This document shows, piece by piece, positions 1 through 8,622 of a DNA stretch of 37,571 bases. The notes under the pieces are model-generated. The model worked only from the letters and a program-made list of their open reading frames with translations, made no database searches and had not been told where the DNA came from. Numbering within the stretch: the first letter of the stretch is position 1; each line of letters starts with the position of its first letter. Origin of the DNA: a bacterium HR11 (lineage in GTDB: Bacteria; Acidobacteriota; HRBIN11); assembly GCA_002898535.1 (NCBI GenBank), contig BEHN01000024.1, positions 1 through 37,571 of the forward strand. Reading direction: 5' to 3'. Position numbers and translations under genes: made by a program.

Positions 1-60
1 CTGGCAACAGCTGACCTTATTGTGGCTTTCCGATGGATTTTATGGAATTTCATGGCACAT

Positions 61-131
61 AAGTAGCGAATGGCGAGTAGCGAGTGGCGAATGACGAGTG
101 GCGAATGGCGAGTAGCGAATGGCGAGTAGAC
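61..131. repeat. GCGAATGGCGAGT word repeat (family A)
   Basis: Degenerate tandem units of 8-10 bases (GCGAGTAGCGAAT, GCGAGTGGCGAAT and similar) fill this stretch upstream of the tnpB gene. The same words recur at about 7985-8045, inside the CRISPR trailer at 26560-26722, and at 27160-27175, in both orientations. No coding sense is apparent. Confidence 0.8.
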
Positions 132-186
132 TTGACTTTTCCCGACCTTCTGCAAAAATAGGGTAAAAAATCGGAGCCGGCACCCC

Positions 187-1515
187 ATGAAACCGCCGAA
201 AATCACCGTCCGGTGCCGACTGGAACCGACGCCCGATGCGGAAGCGCGGCTCCGGCGGCAGGCGGAGGTCTGGCAGGCGATGGTCGCCCGCGCCTTGGAG
301 GTCGCCGTGGCGCGCAATATCACGGGGCGGAAGCGTTTGCACGAGGCCGTTTACGGGGAACTGCGGGCACGGTGGCCGGAGGCGCCCTCGCACTATGCGT
401 ATACGGCCATCACAAAGGCGCGGGCCATCTGGAAGTCGTTCCGGCGCCGGCGGCGGCAGGGCCGAACCCGGAAGGCGCGGCCGGGACTCGACGCAAGGCG
501 TCTGCGGCTGTACTTAGACGATGCACACCTCTGGACGCTCGAAGAACGGGACGGGGCGTACTTTCTGCGGGTTGCGGTGGAGGGCGCCCGGGGGCGGGAC
601 CGGCTGGAGGTGCGGCTGGCAGGGACGGGGTGGCTCCGGCGGCGGCTGGGCGAGGGGTTTCGGGTGAAGGCGTGTGAACTGGTCTGGCGGGACGGAGGTC
701 TCTGGGCACACATCGTGCTGGAAAAGCCCGTCTGTGCCGTGGAGGTTCGGGGTCTGCTTTCGGTGGACGTGAACGCCCGGACGGTGGACGCGGCGGACTG
801 GGCGCGGGGCCTGTACATGGTGCTGCTGGTGGGGGCGTGGTTGGCGGTCAGGAACCGGTATCTGCGGACGATGGCCGTCATCCAGCGGCGTGTGCGGGGG
901 CGGAAGGCGCGGCGGCGGCTTCGGGCGAAGTACTACGGGTTGATGAACGCCCGGCTGCGGCAGCTTTTGCATACGTGTGCGGCCTGGATTGTTCGGTATG
1001 CGGCGGCCGGGGGCCTGGCGATGGCCCTGGAGAATCTGAGGTACGTGAAGGAAGCGAACCGGATCGATGTTGTGACGCGGGGGATTTTCAATCGGCTCCA
1101 GGCGTATATCGCCTACAAGGCGGCGCTGGAAGGGATTCCCGTGGTATGGGTGAATCCCCGGGGGACGTCGAGCCGCTGTCCCGTATGCGAGCAAGCAAAG
1201 CTCAAGAGGGACGGCGCCTCCGGGGCGGTGTCCTGTGGAGCCTGCGGTCTTCGGGCGCACCGGCAGCGCGTGGGGGCCGTCGGTGTGGGCCGGAGGGCGC
1301 TACAGGCGAAAGCGGGCGCAAGCCCGCGGGCCGGGTCCGAGCCGTGCCCGGCGTCGGGGATAGGTCAGATGGCCGGGCGGCTTCTTCATGGGGAGAAAGC
1401 CGTCCTGCGGCTGACCGAAAAAGGTTTGGTCGTGGAGGCCGACCCCGGGGGCCTGGTGGCCCTGCAAGGCCTCCCGACGAGGCCGAAATCCAAGCCTTCC
1501 GTGGTCCGGGAATAA
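187..1515 (+). CDS. tnpB: TnpB-like protein (IS200/IS605 family), third RuvC acid replaced
   Basis: TnpB proteins are RNA-guided RuvC nucleases carried by IS200/IS605-type transposons. The 442-residue product shows the fold in order: an N-terminal arginine-rich helical part, RuvC-I with Asp194 (SVDVNAR), RuvC-II with Glu282 (ALENLRY), and a zinc finger with Cys331/Cys334 and Cys350/Cys353. The RuvC-III stretch then reads HRQRVGAVGVGRRAL. Active relatives carry Asp where Gln360 lies, and usually NI rather than GV just after, so the active site looks incomplete. The C-terminus continues about 70 residues past RuvC-III, which is longer than usual. No tnpA is visible in the window. The start is the ATG at 187; I see no strong ribosome site. 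Downstream lies a truncated dehydrogenase, suggesting the element landed in that gene. Confidence 0.85.
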   Translation: MKPPKITVRCRLEPTPDAEARLRRQAEVWQAMVARALEVAVARNITGRKRLHEAVYGELRARWPEAPSHYAYTAITKARAIWKSFRRRRRQGRTRKARPGLDARRLRLYLDDAHLWTLEERDGAYFLRVAVEGARGRDRLEVRLAGTGWLRRRLGEGFRVKACELVWRDGGLWAHIVLEKPVCAVEVRGLLSVDVNARTVDAADWARGLYMVLLVGAWLAVRNRYLRTMAVIQRRVRGRKARRRLRAKYYGLMNARLRQLLHTCAAWIVRYAAAGGLAMALENLRYVKEANRIDVVTRGIFNRLQAYIAYKAALEGIPVVWVNPRGTSSRCPVCEQAKLKRDGASGAVSCGACGLRAHRQRVGAVGVGRRALQAKAGASPRAGSEPCPASGIGQMAGRLLHGEKAVLRLTEKGLVVEADPGGLVALQGLPTRPKSKPSVVRE

Positions 1516-1538
1516 AAGACCATGGAAGGTGGAACGGT

Positions 1539-1754
1539 CAGACGCTTCGTATCCCGATAGTCGACGGCTATCGGGTAGACTGTCCCACCAAGGTCCCGGG
1601 TCGCTTTCGCCAATCCTTGCAGACGACCTTCCCGTCGAGCGATGGCCGACACGACATGGCACCGCCGGGCCAGCTCCAGGACGACGCCCTGGAGCATCCC
1701 CGTCCCGCCGACGACCAAGGCGTGGGCCGGAGATGATGGGTGGGATTCGCTCAC
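1539..1754 (-). pseudogene. Truncated short-chain dehydrogenase (N-terminal fragment)
   Basis: Read from a GTG at 1754 on the minus strand, the first 72 residues form the start of a Rossmann-type short-chain dehydrogenase. They contain HALVVGGTGML (the nucleotide-binding glycine motif), then VVSAIARREGRL, then PIAVDYRDTKRL. After that the reading frame passes into the back of the tnpB gene and stops resembling the family, which normally runs to 180-250 residues. A GGGAG ribosome site lies 7 bases before the GTG. The rest of the gene is not found in this window. The fragment is most simply explained by insertion of the tnpB element at about position 1539. Confidence 0.7.
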
Positions 1755-2080
1755 GTCAGTCTCCCGAATAGGAACGGGCCCGCTTTATCAAACTGGTCTG
1801 TTAATGACGAGGAACACGACAAGTATGCTTCTCCCTTACCCCTGCTGGCTCATGCAACCCACGAAGGACAGCAGACGGGGCACGGCTTTCCCTCGTGGAA
1901 GCATTCTTCTCCCTCCTGCTTTGCACAGTAATGCAAAATAGGGCTCATGTCGTTGACCGCGAGCCCTCTTCGTTCGGGGGACCACGATGGTGGGGTCTCC
2001 CATCTGTTGCTTGCGGACGATATGGGCGGCGTGGGAAACCCCCGTAAGGCTCTCGCCTGAACTATGGGAGTCCGCCAAGG
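1755..2080. other. Intergenic, no gene recognised
   Basis: This stretch lies between the dehydrogenase fragment and the end of the arsM fusion gene. It is less GC-rich than its surroundings. Open frames here are extensions of neighbouring shadows. I see no RNA gene, clear hairpin terminator or repeat. Confidence 0.5.
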
Positions 2081-3340
2081 TCATCCGGGCTTCGTGCCCT
2101 CCACGTAGATGCTGACGACATAAGACCCGATGGACAGGCCCAGAGCGGCGTATATCGCCCGACCGATGGGGTCCCGGGTCCCCGAGTCGGTACAAGCCGA
2201 GGCCCCTTTCACCGTGACTCGCACGTCCCGAAAGCCCGCCGCCTCGACCATCTGGCGGTATTCGTCCACGAGGACGGCGCCCCCGACGCATCCCACGTAA
2301 GCCGCCACACCCCCCCGTACCCACCGGGGAAGTTCCCGAAGCGGGGCAATATCAGAGATGGCGATGCGGCCGCCTGGCTTGAGGACCCGGTAAGCTTCCC
2401 GGAACACCCGAGGCTTGTCGGTCGAAAGATTGATCACGCAGTTGCTGATGACCACGTCCACGGAGGCGTCCGCCACAGGCAGGTTTTCGATCTCGCCCAG
2501 GCGGAACTCCACGTTGGAGAAGCCGTGCCGGCGGGCGATGGCCCGGGCCTTCTCGACCATCTGGGGCGTCATGTCCACGCCGAGGACCCGTCCGCTCGGC
2601 CCCACCTGACGGGCCGCCAGAAAGCAGTCGAAGCCAGCACCCGAACCGAGGTCCAGCAGGACCTCGCCGGCCTGGAGGCCGGCGAGGGCCGTCGGATTCC
2701 CACAGCTCAGGCCCAGGTTCGCTTCCTCCGGGATAACGGCGAGCTCTTGGTCCGAATACCCGATGAATCGGGCAAACGTCCGGGAGCTTAGCAAGTTGGT
2801 GCCACATCCGCAACCGGCCTGTTTCTCGGCGATTCGGCCGTAGGCTTCCCGGACCCGGTCTCGGACGTCCGAACCGACATCCGTCGACCCGTCTTCCGGG
2901 TCGTCCCTCAGTCGGAGGACGAAGGCCCGAGCGTTGGCACAACACGCCCCCCGTAGCTCGGCCGATTCTATCAGCTCGGCCGGGAGTCGCTCCCGTGGGA
3001 CTTCGATAAAGCCCAGGCGGTGGAGCCAGTCGGGGATGGTCGTCGTCAGACCGTAGGCCGCCCGAAAGCCGAGGGCCGTGACCTCCTCGATCGCAAAGCG
3101 CAAGAGTCGACGGCCGTAGCCCCGGCCGCGGAGCAAGGGCTCGACGGCCAGAGACCGGAGCAGGGCGTAGGGCCCCCGAGCCTCATAGCCGACGGTGCCG
3201 CCCAGCCGGCCGTCGATTTCTAAGACGAATAGACGAGTCTCCTTGAGGCCCTCTGTGGGCAGGCCGCAGGCCGTCAGCAGGTCCTGGACGACGCCCAGGT
3301 CCGAGGGTTCAGCAGGTCGAATCCAGACCTTCGATGTCAT
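2081..3340 (-). CDS. arsM: GNAT acetyltransferase - arsenite methyltransferase (ArsM) fusion
   Basis: Cytosolic arsenic detoxification protein made of two enzymes. Residues 1-145 form a GNAT acetyltransferase with the acetyl-CoA loop RGRGYGRR near residue 72 and the typical ending LHRLGFIEV. Similar stand-alone proteins accompany arsenic operons (ArsN type). Residues from about 160 form ArsM, which transfers methyl groups from S-adenosylmethionine to As(III). The SAM motif [10 protein letters not shown] is at about 229-238. The As-binding cysteines are visible: Cys177/Cys179 (GCGCG), Cys301 (SNCVINLS) and Cys351 (YVGCVGGA). I start at the ATG at 3340 because GGAGGT lies 7 bases upstream; a GTG at 3361 would add seven residues and place that site inside the gene. 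The gene follows arsR closely and should share its promoter. The fusion is the unusual point. Confidence 0.9.
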   Translation of the reverse strand: MTSKVWIRPAEPSDLGVVQDLLTACGLPTEGLKETRLFVLEIDGRLGGTVGYEARGPYALLRSLAVEPLLRGRGYGRRLLRFAIEEVTALGFRAAYGLTTTIPDWLHRLGFIEVPRERLPAELIESAELRGACCANARAFVLRLRDDPEDGSTDVGSDVRDRVREAYGRIAEKQAGCGCGTNLLSSRTFARFIGYSDQELAVIPEEANLGLSCGNPTALAGLQAGEVLLDLGSGAGFDCFLAARQVGPSGRVLGVDMTPQMVEKARAIARRHGFSNVEFRLGEIENLPVADASVDVVISNCVINLSTDKPRVFREAYRVLKPGGRIAISDIAPLRELPRWVRGGVAAYVGCVGGAVLVDEYRQMVEAAGFRDVRVTVKGASACTDSGTRDPIGRAIYAALGLSIGSYVVSIYVEGTKPG

Positions 3341-3379
3341 CTCCGCCACCTCCAGAAGCACAGGCGTCCCGCCTGCGGG

Positions 3380-3769
3380 TTACTGAAGCCCAAGGTGATT
3401 CGCCGTCTGATACCCGTTGTCGGCGGTCTCGGACCCGACCGTTTCCGAGGCCACTGCGAACGGCTGAAGGAATCGGATCAGACCGTCAAAGGCTTGCGGA
3501 TTCAGGCGGTAGTAAACCCAGCGGCCTCGCTTGGTGGCTCGGACCAGGCCTGCCAGGACAAGGACCTTCATGTGATGGCTGACCGTCGGCTGGGACAATC
3601 CCAGGAACGTCTCGATGTCACAGGCGCATACGTCCGGGGCCGAGCGACAGCACTGGGGATCGGGTCGGAGTAAAAACGTCAGGACTCGGAGTCTCACCGG
3701 GTCAGCCAGGGCCCGGAGCTGGAAGGTCAGGTCGGCTGGGTCGGCCCCTCGGGGGATGGTCTTTGGCAT
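3380..3769 (-). CDS. arsR: ArsR/SmtB-family metalloregulator
   Basis: Winged-helix repressor expected to leave DNA on binding arsenite. The sequence shows LRALADPVRLRVLTFLL at the N-terminus, then the recognition helix LSQPTVSHHMKVL, then the wing GRWVYYRLN. Candidate metal ligands precede the recognition helix: two adjacent Cys in PQCCRS, then Cys residues in DVCACD, the region where ArsR proteins bind As(III). I prefer the ATG at 3769, preceded by AGAGG at 8 bases. The promoter at 3818-3846 predicts a transcript start near 3811, which would leave the alternative ATG at 3802 almost without a leader. Its stop lies 39 bases before the arsM start, so the two genes form one operon that the repressor should autoregulate. 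Confidence 0.9.
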   Translation of the reverse strand: MPKTIPRGADPADLTFQLRALADPVRLRVLTFLLRPDPQCCRSAPDVCACDIETFLGLSQPTVSHHMKVLVLAGLVRATKRGRWVYYRLNPQAFDGLIRFLQPFAVASETVGSETADNGYQTANHLGLQ

Positions 3770-3817
3770 CGGTCCGGCCTCTTCGAGTCGGGATTTGTTC
3801 ATCCATCGTCGGGGACA

Positions 3818-3846
3818 AGGATAGATCATGTATCGATAGATGTCAA
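3818..3846 (-). promoter_or_regulatory. ars operon promoter with palindromic spacer
   Basis: On the minus strand a perfect -35 TTGACA (3841-3846) and a -10 TATCCT (3818-3823) are separated by exactly 17 bases. The spacer holds the palindrome TATCGATA (3832-3839), a plausible ArsR operator because a repressor bound there would block polymerase. A second TTGACA-like word lies just upstream of the first. Confidence 0.7.
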
Positions 3847-3963
3847 GATGTCAATATGTGGATGCATGGAGCGAAAGAAAAAAACCCGTGAATCGAGCAC
3901 TTTGCCGTTCGGTCGCCGAAGGCCTCTGCGGCCCGGGCGGCGCCCTAAATGCTTCGAAACCGG

Positions 3964-4382
3964 TTAGGGTCCCGCTTCAAGGACCGCTCGAACTCGGGCG
4001 ACGCCAGGGTGCTTGGGGTATTTCTTGAACAACGGCTCAAGGATAGCGGCGGCCTTAAGCTGGTTGGCGAAGGTCTTGTCGGTGGGGACAGCAGTGGCGT
4101 TCAGGAAGAGCGCATAAAGGCAATGCCCCAATACGCCATCCCACACGCGGGGTCGTGCGCCAGGGCCTTGGTGAAGGGCTCCTTCGCCGGGTCAAGCCAG
4201 AAGAAGGGGAACAAATCCCTTTTGCGCCGCCCCCGGCATGAGACGGGAAAGTTCACCTTCCCGAGCTGTTCCGGTGGGACGGCTGACGGTGGGGCGTGTT
4301 CACTATGCTGGACCCAGGCCCCGAACGCCGTGAGGCCGAAGGCCATCGCCAGCGTCCATAGGGTCCGTTTTGTAATTGCCAT
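3964..4382 (-). pseudogene. Degraded TPR-repeat protein gene
   Basis: Two minus-strand frames carry pieces of one known type of exported TPR protein. The upstream piece (4382 downward) begins with a signal-like hydrophobic segment, then LGKVNFPVSC, then ALAHDPACGMAYWGIAFM. The second piece, in another frame, has AAAILEPLFKKYPKHPGVA. In intact relatives, VNFPTSC is followed by about 25 residues on the protein's helices (LLHSFWY type) before DPxCAMAYWGIAM, and hundreds of residues follow. Here the middle is replaced or deleted, the frame changes at about 4100-4146, and the rest is gone. I read this as a decayed remnant, not a small gene. Confidence 0.65.
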
Positions 4383-4550
4383 CGTATCCTACATTGAAGG
4401 CTTCGGCGTCCAAAGTCAAGCACGCCTACCTTTTTGAAGAAGTATCGTATGGGACCCTCAAGTCGTTGCCAGCTTGCGGGAAACTGCGCCGGTCCTCTGA
4501 ATTTTCAGACGTCTTGCCCTAAATCTTCGGATGGGCGAAGCCGAGCTTCC

Positions 4551-5579
4551 TCACTGTATCGACCGGATGAGGTCCCGGTAAGCGTCGTAAGCCGGCTTGG
4601 GTCGGCCGTCGGAGTCCAGGAGGCCGTAAGTGCGAATTCCCGAGTCGTTATCGGCGTCGTGGAGCTTGAACCAGAAGACTTTCGCCGCCCCGAGGGAACG
4701 GAGATAGGGCAGGTGGTCCCGAAGCCACTGGGCCTGCCCCTCGGGGCCTCGGTAGCGGGGGTCCCACTGTTCGGTCGGGTCGCTCGGATAGCCCGTCTCC
4801 GTGACCCAGATGGGCTTGTCGCCGGCCCCGAAGCGGGCCAGGGTCGAGCGCACGTAGTCCATTCCGGGGCCCATGCGCTCGGGTCGGTACACGTGGAAGT
4901 TCATGACGTCGAAGTTGGGGCCGGCCGGGTACTGGGGGTCGCCCAGGATGTCCTCCAGAAAGTTGGGGTCCAGCCGCTGTCCACCGAGGGCGAGTCCGCC
5001 CAGGACGACCTTGGCCCGGGGGTTGGCACCGCGGACGGCTCGGGCCGTGACCCCGAGCCAGTAGGCGTACTGCGCGGGCGTCCCCCGCCAAGCACCCAGG
5101 AGGTCCGGCTCATTCCAGAATTCCCAGTAGAGGACGTCGGGGTACCGGGCGACCGTCCGGGCGACGAAGTCCCGCCAGGCCGATTCGCTCTTCGGAGGAT
5201 AGAAGATGGCATCTTCGCCGGCGCCCGGCGGGGCCGTCGAGTTCCACGGCGGGGGCCAGCCGATCTGCACGAGCGGCCTCAAGCCCAGGGCCACGGCCCT
5301 GGAGATGACGGCGTCCCAGATAGCGTAATTTTGGACGCCTGGCTGAGGCTCGACCCGGCCCTGACCCATGGCGAAGCGCACGAACCCGATGCCGGCCTGG
5401 GCGGCCAGCTCAAAGGCCTGGGACGTCAGGGGGGAGGGAAAGCCGGCCCCGTTGGAGACGCCCCAGGGGTTGTCGGCCGGCCCGGGTCCCGGGCCGGGTC
5501 CCGGCCCCGGCGTCGTCGGGCTGGACCCGTGGCAGGCGATGAGGCTCAGGAGGCCCAGGGTGAGGGTCCATCGTCTCAT
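4551..5579 (-). CDS. Secreted glycoside hydrolase, clan GH-A type, lipoprotein
   Basis: Predicted lipid-anchored (beta/alpha)8 sugar hydrolase of 342 residues. The signal peptide ends in a lipobox with Cys16 (SLIAC), followed by a Pro-Gly linker at 24-34. The catalytic domain shows the two clan GH-A glutamates: acid/base Glu157 in WEFWNEPD, at the end of strand 4, and nucleophile Glu261 in WVTETGYP, on strand 7. FHVYRPE and WFKLHD are further barrel-end motifs. The overall look is closest to GH39/GH5-like proteins; the substrate cannot be told. GGGGGAG lies 4 bases before the ATG. No sugar transporter or regulator is adjacent, so it is probably monocistronic. Confidence 0.8.
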   Translation of the reverse strand: MRRWTLTLGLLSLIACHGSSPTTPGPGPGPGPGPADNPWGVSNGAGFPSPLTSQAFELAAQAGIGFVRFAMGQGRVEPQPGVQNYAIWDAVISRAVALGLRPLVQIGWPPPWNSTAPPGAGEDAIFYPPKSESAWRDFVARTVARYPDVLYWEFWNEPDLLGAWRGTPAQYAYWLGVTARAVRGANPRAKVVLGGLALGGQRLDPNFLEDILGDPQYPAGPNFDVMNFHVYRPERMGPGMDYVRSTLARFGAGDKPIWVTETGYPSDPTEQWDPRYRGPEGQAQWLRDHLPYLRSLGAAKVFWFKLHDADNDSGIRTYGLLDSDGRPKPAYDAYRDLIRSIQ

Positions 5580-5922
5580 GGGACTCCCCCGGATTCGGGA
5601 CTCGGCCCTGGGTGTTGGGTATGCGGTGATGAAGAACTGCAGGTCCCCCTATACCCGACGTCGGAAACCGGGGATACGACTCGACGAAAAACGCTGGCCG
5701 CACGGCCGAGCGTCCCTTCCATAGGAGAATAACCGGCGGGACTGGTGAAAGTTTCGAAATTCCGTGACGAGGCCCCATCCTATCAGACGCGGACCCGCAT
5801 CGTCCGGGTGTGGCGGGTCCACGCCTCGGCCCCGAGAAGGTTAAGGCCGAACCCCAGCCCGAAGGAAGCCCCCGGGGCCTCCTCCAATGCCTATCGGCCC
5901 CAGGCGATGGCTCGTCGCGTCG
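5580..5922. other. Intergenic, repeat debris only
   Basis: No gene recognised. It holds a TGGGTGTTGGGTATG word (family F) near 5608-5623 and otherwise unstructured GC-rich sequence. Open frames here are extensions of neighbouring shadows. Confidence 0.5.
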
Positions 5923-7092
5923 TCACCGGATTTCCAGCATCCGCTCGATGGCCCGCCGGGCCCGGGCCGCCACGGAACGTTGGATGTGGACGACGGTCTC
6001 GTCCTGGTAGGGGTTTTTGGGGTCGCAACAGTCGTCGCAGAAGACGATCTCGATGCGGTCTTCCCGGAGGCTTCGCAGGAGCTTCTCAAAGGTATTGGCC
6101 TTCATGTAGTCGCACACGGAGGCCGCCGCCACGGGGACGAACTCCTTCTCGGGGACTTCCTTCCGAAGACGGTAGATGAGACCCTTTTCGGTCGCCACGA
6201 TGAACTTCCGGGCCGGGGACGCCTTAGCCCGCTCAACCATCTGCTCGGTCGAGAGGAAATAGGCGCTCCCGTGGGGAATCCGACCTGACTCGACCTCGCT
6301 CAGGCAGTAGGACGCACAGCCGCATTCGGGATGGATCATGAGCTCAGCCTCGCCCGAGGCCAGCTCTCGATGGTACTTCATGACGGCCCACGTGAGGGCG
6401 TCGGTCCCGATCTTCTCGTGGACGTAACAGCAGGCGTTCCAGCCGTCCTTGGAGTACTCGTAGATTTCGATGAGGTCGGGGTCGACGCCCTGACGGGCCG
6501 CCCGGGCCCGCATGACGTAGCCGAGGTACTTGTCGGGCAGGAAGAGGATTTTGCGGCCCGGGAAGTGGCGGGCCGCATAGACCAGGATGGCGTCTGTATT
6601 GCGAGACGTCGAGACGAAGTCGCTGAGGGCCTTCGTGTATACGTCGCTGTTGATGTACGTGACGACGATGCCGTCCGGGTGGGCCCGCTTCCAGTTTTCG
6701 ACCCACTCGTAGTCGGTCCCGAAGACGAGGGAACAGCCGAGGGCCTGGGGGGTGTCGCCGACGAAGACCCGGGCCTGGTCGCCGACGATGATCTTGGCCG
6801 TCGAGGCCATGAAGAAGACGGCCTGGAAGTCGACCCGTCGGGCGCCGGCGTCCCGGACGTAGTAGCTCAGGCCGAGGGAGTCGCCGACCTTATCGGCGAT
6901 TTCGTGAAATTCGGGATACAGGTAGTTGTGGACGACGATGGTCGAGCCCTTCTGGCGGGCGAGGGCTTGAATTTCGAGGGCCATCTCGGCCAGCTCGAGG
7001 CACTTCTCCCGCGTGTAGCGGCCCGGATAGAGGTCCTCGGCGTAACGATGGAAGAGGTCATACCAACGCTCGGCCAACTCTCGGGCTTGCAT
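5923..7092 (-). CDS. nadA: Quinolinate synthase NadA
   Basis: NadA condenses iminoaspartate with dihydroxyacetone phosphate to give quinolinate, the first pyridine of de novo NAD synthesis, in the cytosol, using a [4Fe-4S] cluster. The three cluster cysteines are visible (numbering from the ATG at 7092): Cys120 in ALGCSL, Cys222 in the CCYVH motif, and Cys257 in HPECGC. Family motifs VVHNYLYPE, GDSLGLS, FMASTAKI, YINSDVYTKA and LPDKYLGYV are in the right order. The usual FMAET reads FMAST here. I start at 7092 because AGGGGG lies upstream; a longer frame to 7194 would add 34 residues with no family resemblance. At 389 residues it is longer than the common 300-350. No nadB or nadC lies nearby. 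Confidence 0.9.
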   Translation of the reverse strand: MQARELAERWYDLFHRYAEDLYPGRYTREKCLELAEMALEIQALARQKGSTIVVHNYLYPEFHEIADKVGDSLGLSYYVRDAGARRVDFQAVFFMASTAKIIVGDQARVFVGDTPQALGCSLVFGTDYEWVENWKRAHPDGIVVTYINSDVYTKALSDFVSTSRNTDAILVYAARHFPGRKILFLPDKYLGYVMRARAARQGVDPDLIEIYEYSKDGWNACCYVHEKIGTDALTWAVMKYHRELASGEAELMIHPECGCASYCLSEVESGRIPHGSAYFLSTEQMVERAKASPARKFIVATEKGLIYRLRKEVPEKEFVPVAAASVCDYMKANTFEKLLRSLREDRIEIVFCDDCCDPKNPYQDETVVHIQRSVAARARRAIERMLEIR

Positions 7093-7353
7093 AAGCCGCC
7101 CCCTGGGCTTTCTCTCCATATTAGGACTCGCATGGGGAGGGCGCAAAGGGCGGCAGGGTAGTATCTGCATCGTAAATGCGGACGCCCGCATCACGGCCAG
7201 CGTTCCCAGCTATCCAGTACAGTGGACACCCATCTACCTATCTGCCCGACTGCCGAACTCCCGAATTCCCGGACCGGCGGGGAGACGGCCGGACGTCGGC
7301 CCATAGGTCCACCGCCGGAGCATCACCCGGCCCCCACACGACCGGCCGACGGC

Positions 7354-7854
7354 CTACCTACCGTCCGTCTGGAAGAGGTCCAGGGCCCAGGCCAGGGCCG
7401 TCCCCAGGAGGCCGATCCCGATGGCCCACAGGGTCCAGGCCAGGGCCCGCCAGACCGCATCGGCGAAGGGGAATTCGAGGCCCCGGACGTGGGTCATCCA
7501 GAAGCGGACAAAGGCGTTCTGCCAGGTCGGTCCGTACATCCACAGGACGCCGGCCAGGAGGGCCATCCCGAGGATCGAGGCCAGGTCTTGCAGGCGCAGG
7601 AGGGCGCCGAACCGCGGGGACGCAATGCTCCAGTCTTTCAGGAGCCGGGCCTTCCACCAGATGAGGGCCGGGTCAGGGAGCCGGGCTTCGTCGGAGATTG
7701 GCATCTGGGCCAGGGCCTGGAGCGCCCGGGTCACGGCGGCGACGTCCCGACAGAGGTCACAGCCGGCCACGTGGTCCCGGAGGGCTTCGTCCCACCGGCC
7801 CGTCCGGGCCGCCCGGCGCACGGCGTCTTCATAAACACAGGTCCGACCCTTCAT
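7354..7854 (-). CDS. Putative zinc-finger membrane anti-sigma factor
   Basis: The 166-residue product starts with a zf-HC2-like motif, His28-X3-Cys32-X2-Cys35 (HVAGCDLC), as in anti-sigma factors that hold ECF sigma factors at the membrane. Two hydrophobic segments follow, at about 90-110 and 130-160, so the N-terminus should be cytosolic. It lies directly downstream of an ECF sigma gene on the same strand, which supports a partner role, although a repeat-filled gap of about 170 bases separates them. The family assignment rests on the motif, topology and position; the rest of the sequence is not distinctive. Confidence 0.65.
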   Translation of the reverse strand: MKGRTCVYEDAVRRAARTGRWDEALRDHVAGCDLCRDVAAVTRALQALAQMPISDEARLPDPALIWWKARLLKDWSIASPRFGALLRLQDLASILGMALLAGVLWMYGPTWQNAFVRFWMTHVRGLEFPFADAVWRALAWTLWAIGIGLLGTALAWALDLFQTDGR

Positions 7855-7865
7855 GGGATTGCCTG

Positions 7866-8050
7866 GGATAGCTATTGGGTATTGGGTGTTGGGTTGATGG
7901 ACCCGCCCCTGACCTCTTATCCCAGCCCCGCTCGCCCGAGCGGGGTCGCGGGATGATAGACCACCGACCCCGGACTACAGACCATTCGCCATTCGCCATT
8001 CGCTACTCGCCCCTCGCCATTCACTACTCGCCCCTCGCCCCTCGCTTCCC
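7866..8050. repeat. Word repeats F and A with a CCCCGCTC hairpin
   Basis: Between the sigma and anti-sigma genes lie TTGGGTATTGGGTGTTGGGTT (7876-7896, family F), the hairpin CCCCGCTCGCCCGAGCGGGG (7926-7945), and reverse-oriented ATTCGCCATTCGC units (7985-8045, family A). The last of these runs into the 3' end of the sigma gene and supplies its stop codon. Confidence 0.75.
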
Positions 8051-8605
8051 CAGGAGCCGAGCCATCTTTCGGCGGGCCCGGAACAGGAGGACCCGCACGC
8101 TTCGTTCCCCGACGCCTACGATGCGGGCGATCTCCCGGTGGTCGTATTCCTCCACGTAAGCCAGCCACAGGAGGGCCCGCTCCCGGACCGAGAGCCTGCG
8201 AAAGACGGTCATCACGTCGGCCGCTTCAGGAGGCCCGGCTCTGGAGGGGGCGGCTTCCGGCCGCAGGGATGCCAGGGCCCGCCGCTCCCGACGGGTCCGC
8301 CGCCAGTGATCGTATACGAGGCGGGTCGCCGTCTGGAACAGATACGACCGCAGGGCCGCCGCGTCCATTTCGGGCAAGACGGTCCGAAGGAGCCGCAGGT
8401 AAGCCTCCTGCAGGACGTCGTCGGCCATCAAGGGATCGCCCGTGACGCGAAGGAGGTATCGCCGGAGGGCCGGGGCCGTAGCCTCATAGAAGGCCGTGAA
8501 CCTCGACTCGTCCCACGGTCGGGCTGGCCTCGACTCGCTCTGCGTGTTCACGAGCGCCCCCTCGATCGCCCCGCCGACGCCGTATCGTCCGTAGGGTCCG
8601 TCCAT
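8024..8605 (-). CDS. ECF-type RNA polymerase sigma factor
   Basis: Sigma-70 family factor of about 193 residues with region 2 (FYEATAPALRRYLLRVTGDP, then MADDVLQEAYLRLLRT) and region 4 (LSVRERALLWLAYVEEYDH, then REIARIVGVGERSVRVLLF). It lacks regions 1 and 3, as ECF factors do. The frame is open far upstream, but family resemblance begins only after the ATG at 8605, which has AAGAGG in front. It lies 17 bases after a membrane protein gene and upstream of the likely anti-sigma gene. The last residues and the TAG stop lie in a GGCGAG repeat, so the C-terminal tail appears to be repeat-derived. Confidence 0.85.
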   Translation of the reverse strand: MDGPYGRYGVGGAIEGALVNTQSESRPARPWDESRFTAFYEATAPALRRYLLRVTGDPLMADDVLQEAYLRLLRTVLPEMDAAALRSYLFQTATRLVYDHWRRTRRERRALASLRPEAAPSRAGPPEAADVMTVFRRLSVRERALLWLAYVEEYDHREIARIVGVGERSVRVLLFRARRKMARLLGKRGARGE

Positions 8606-8622
8606 GGAGCCTCTTGGCCATT

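Noticed and set aside
5923-7092. Suspected loss of the first Fe-S cysteine in NadA
   Set aside because: I first compared the FFMASTAKI region, but the ligand lies further on, in ALGCSL, and is present.
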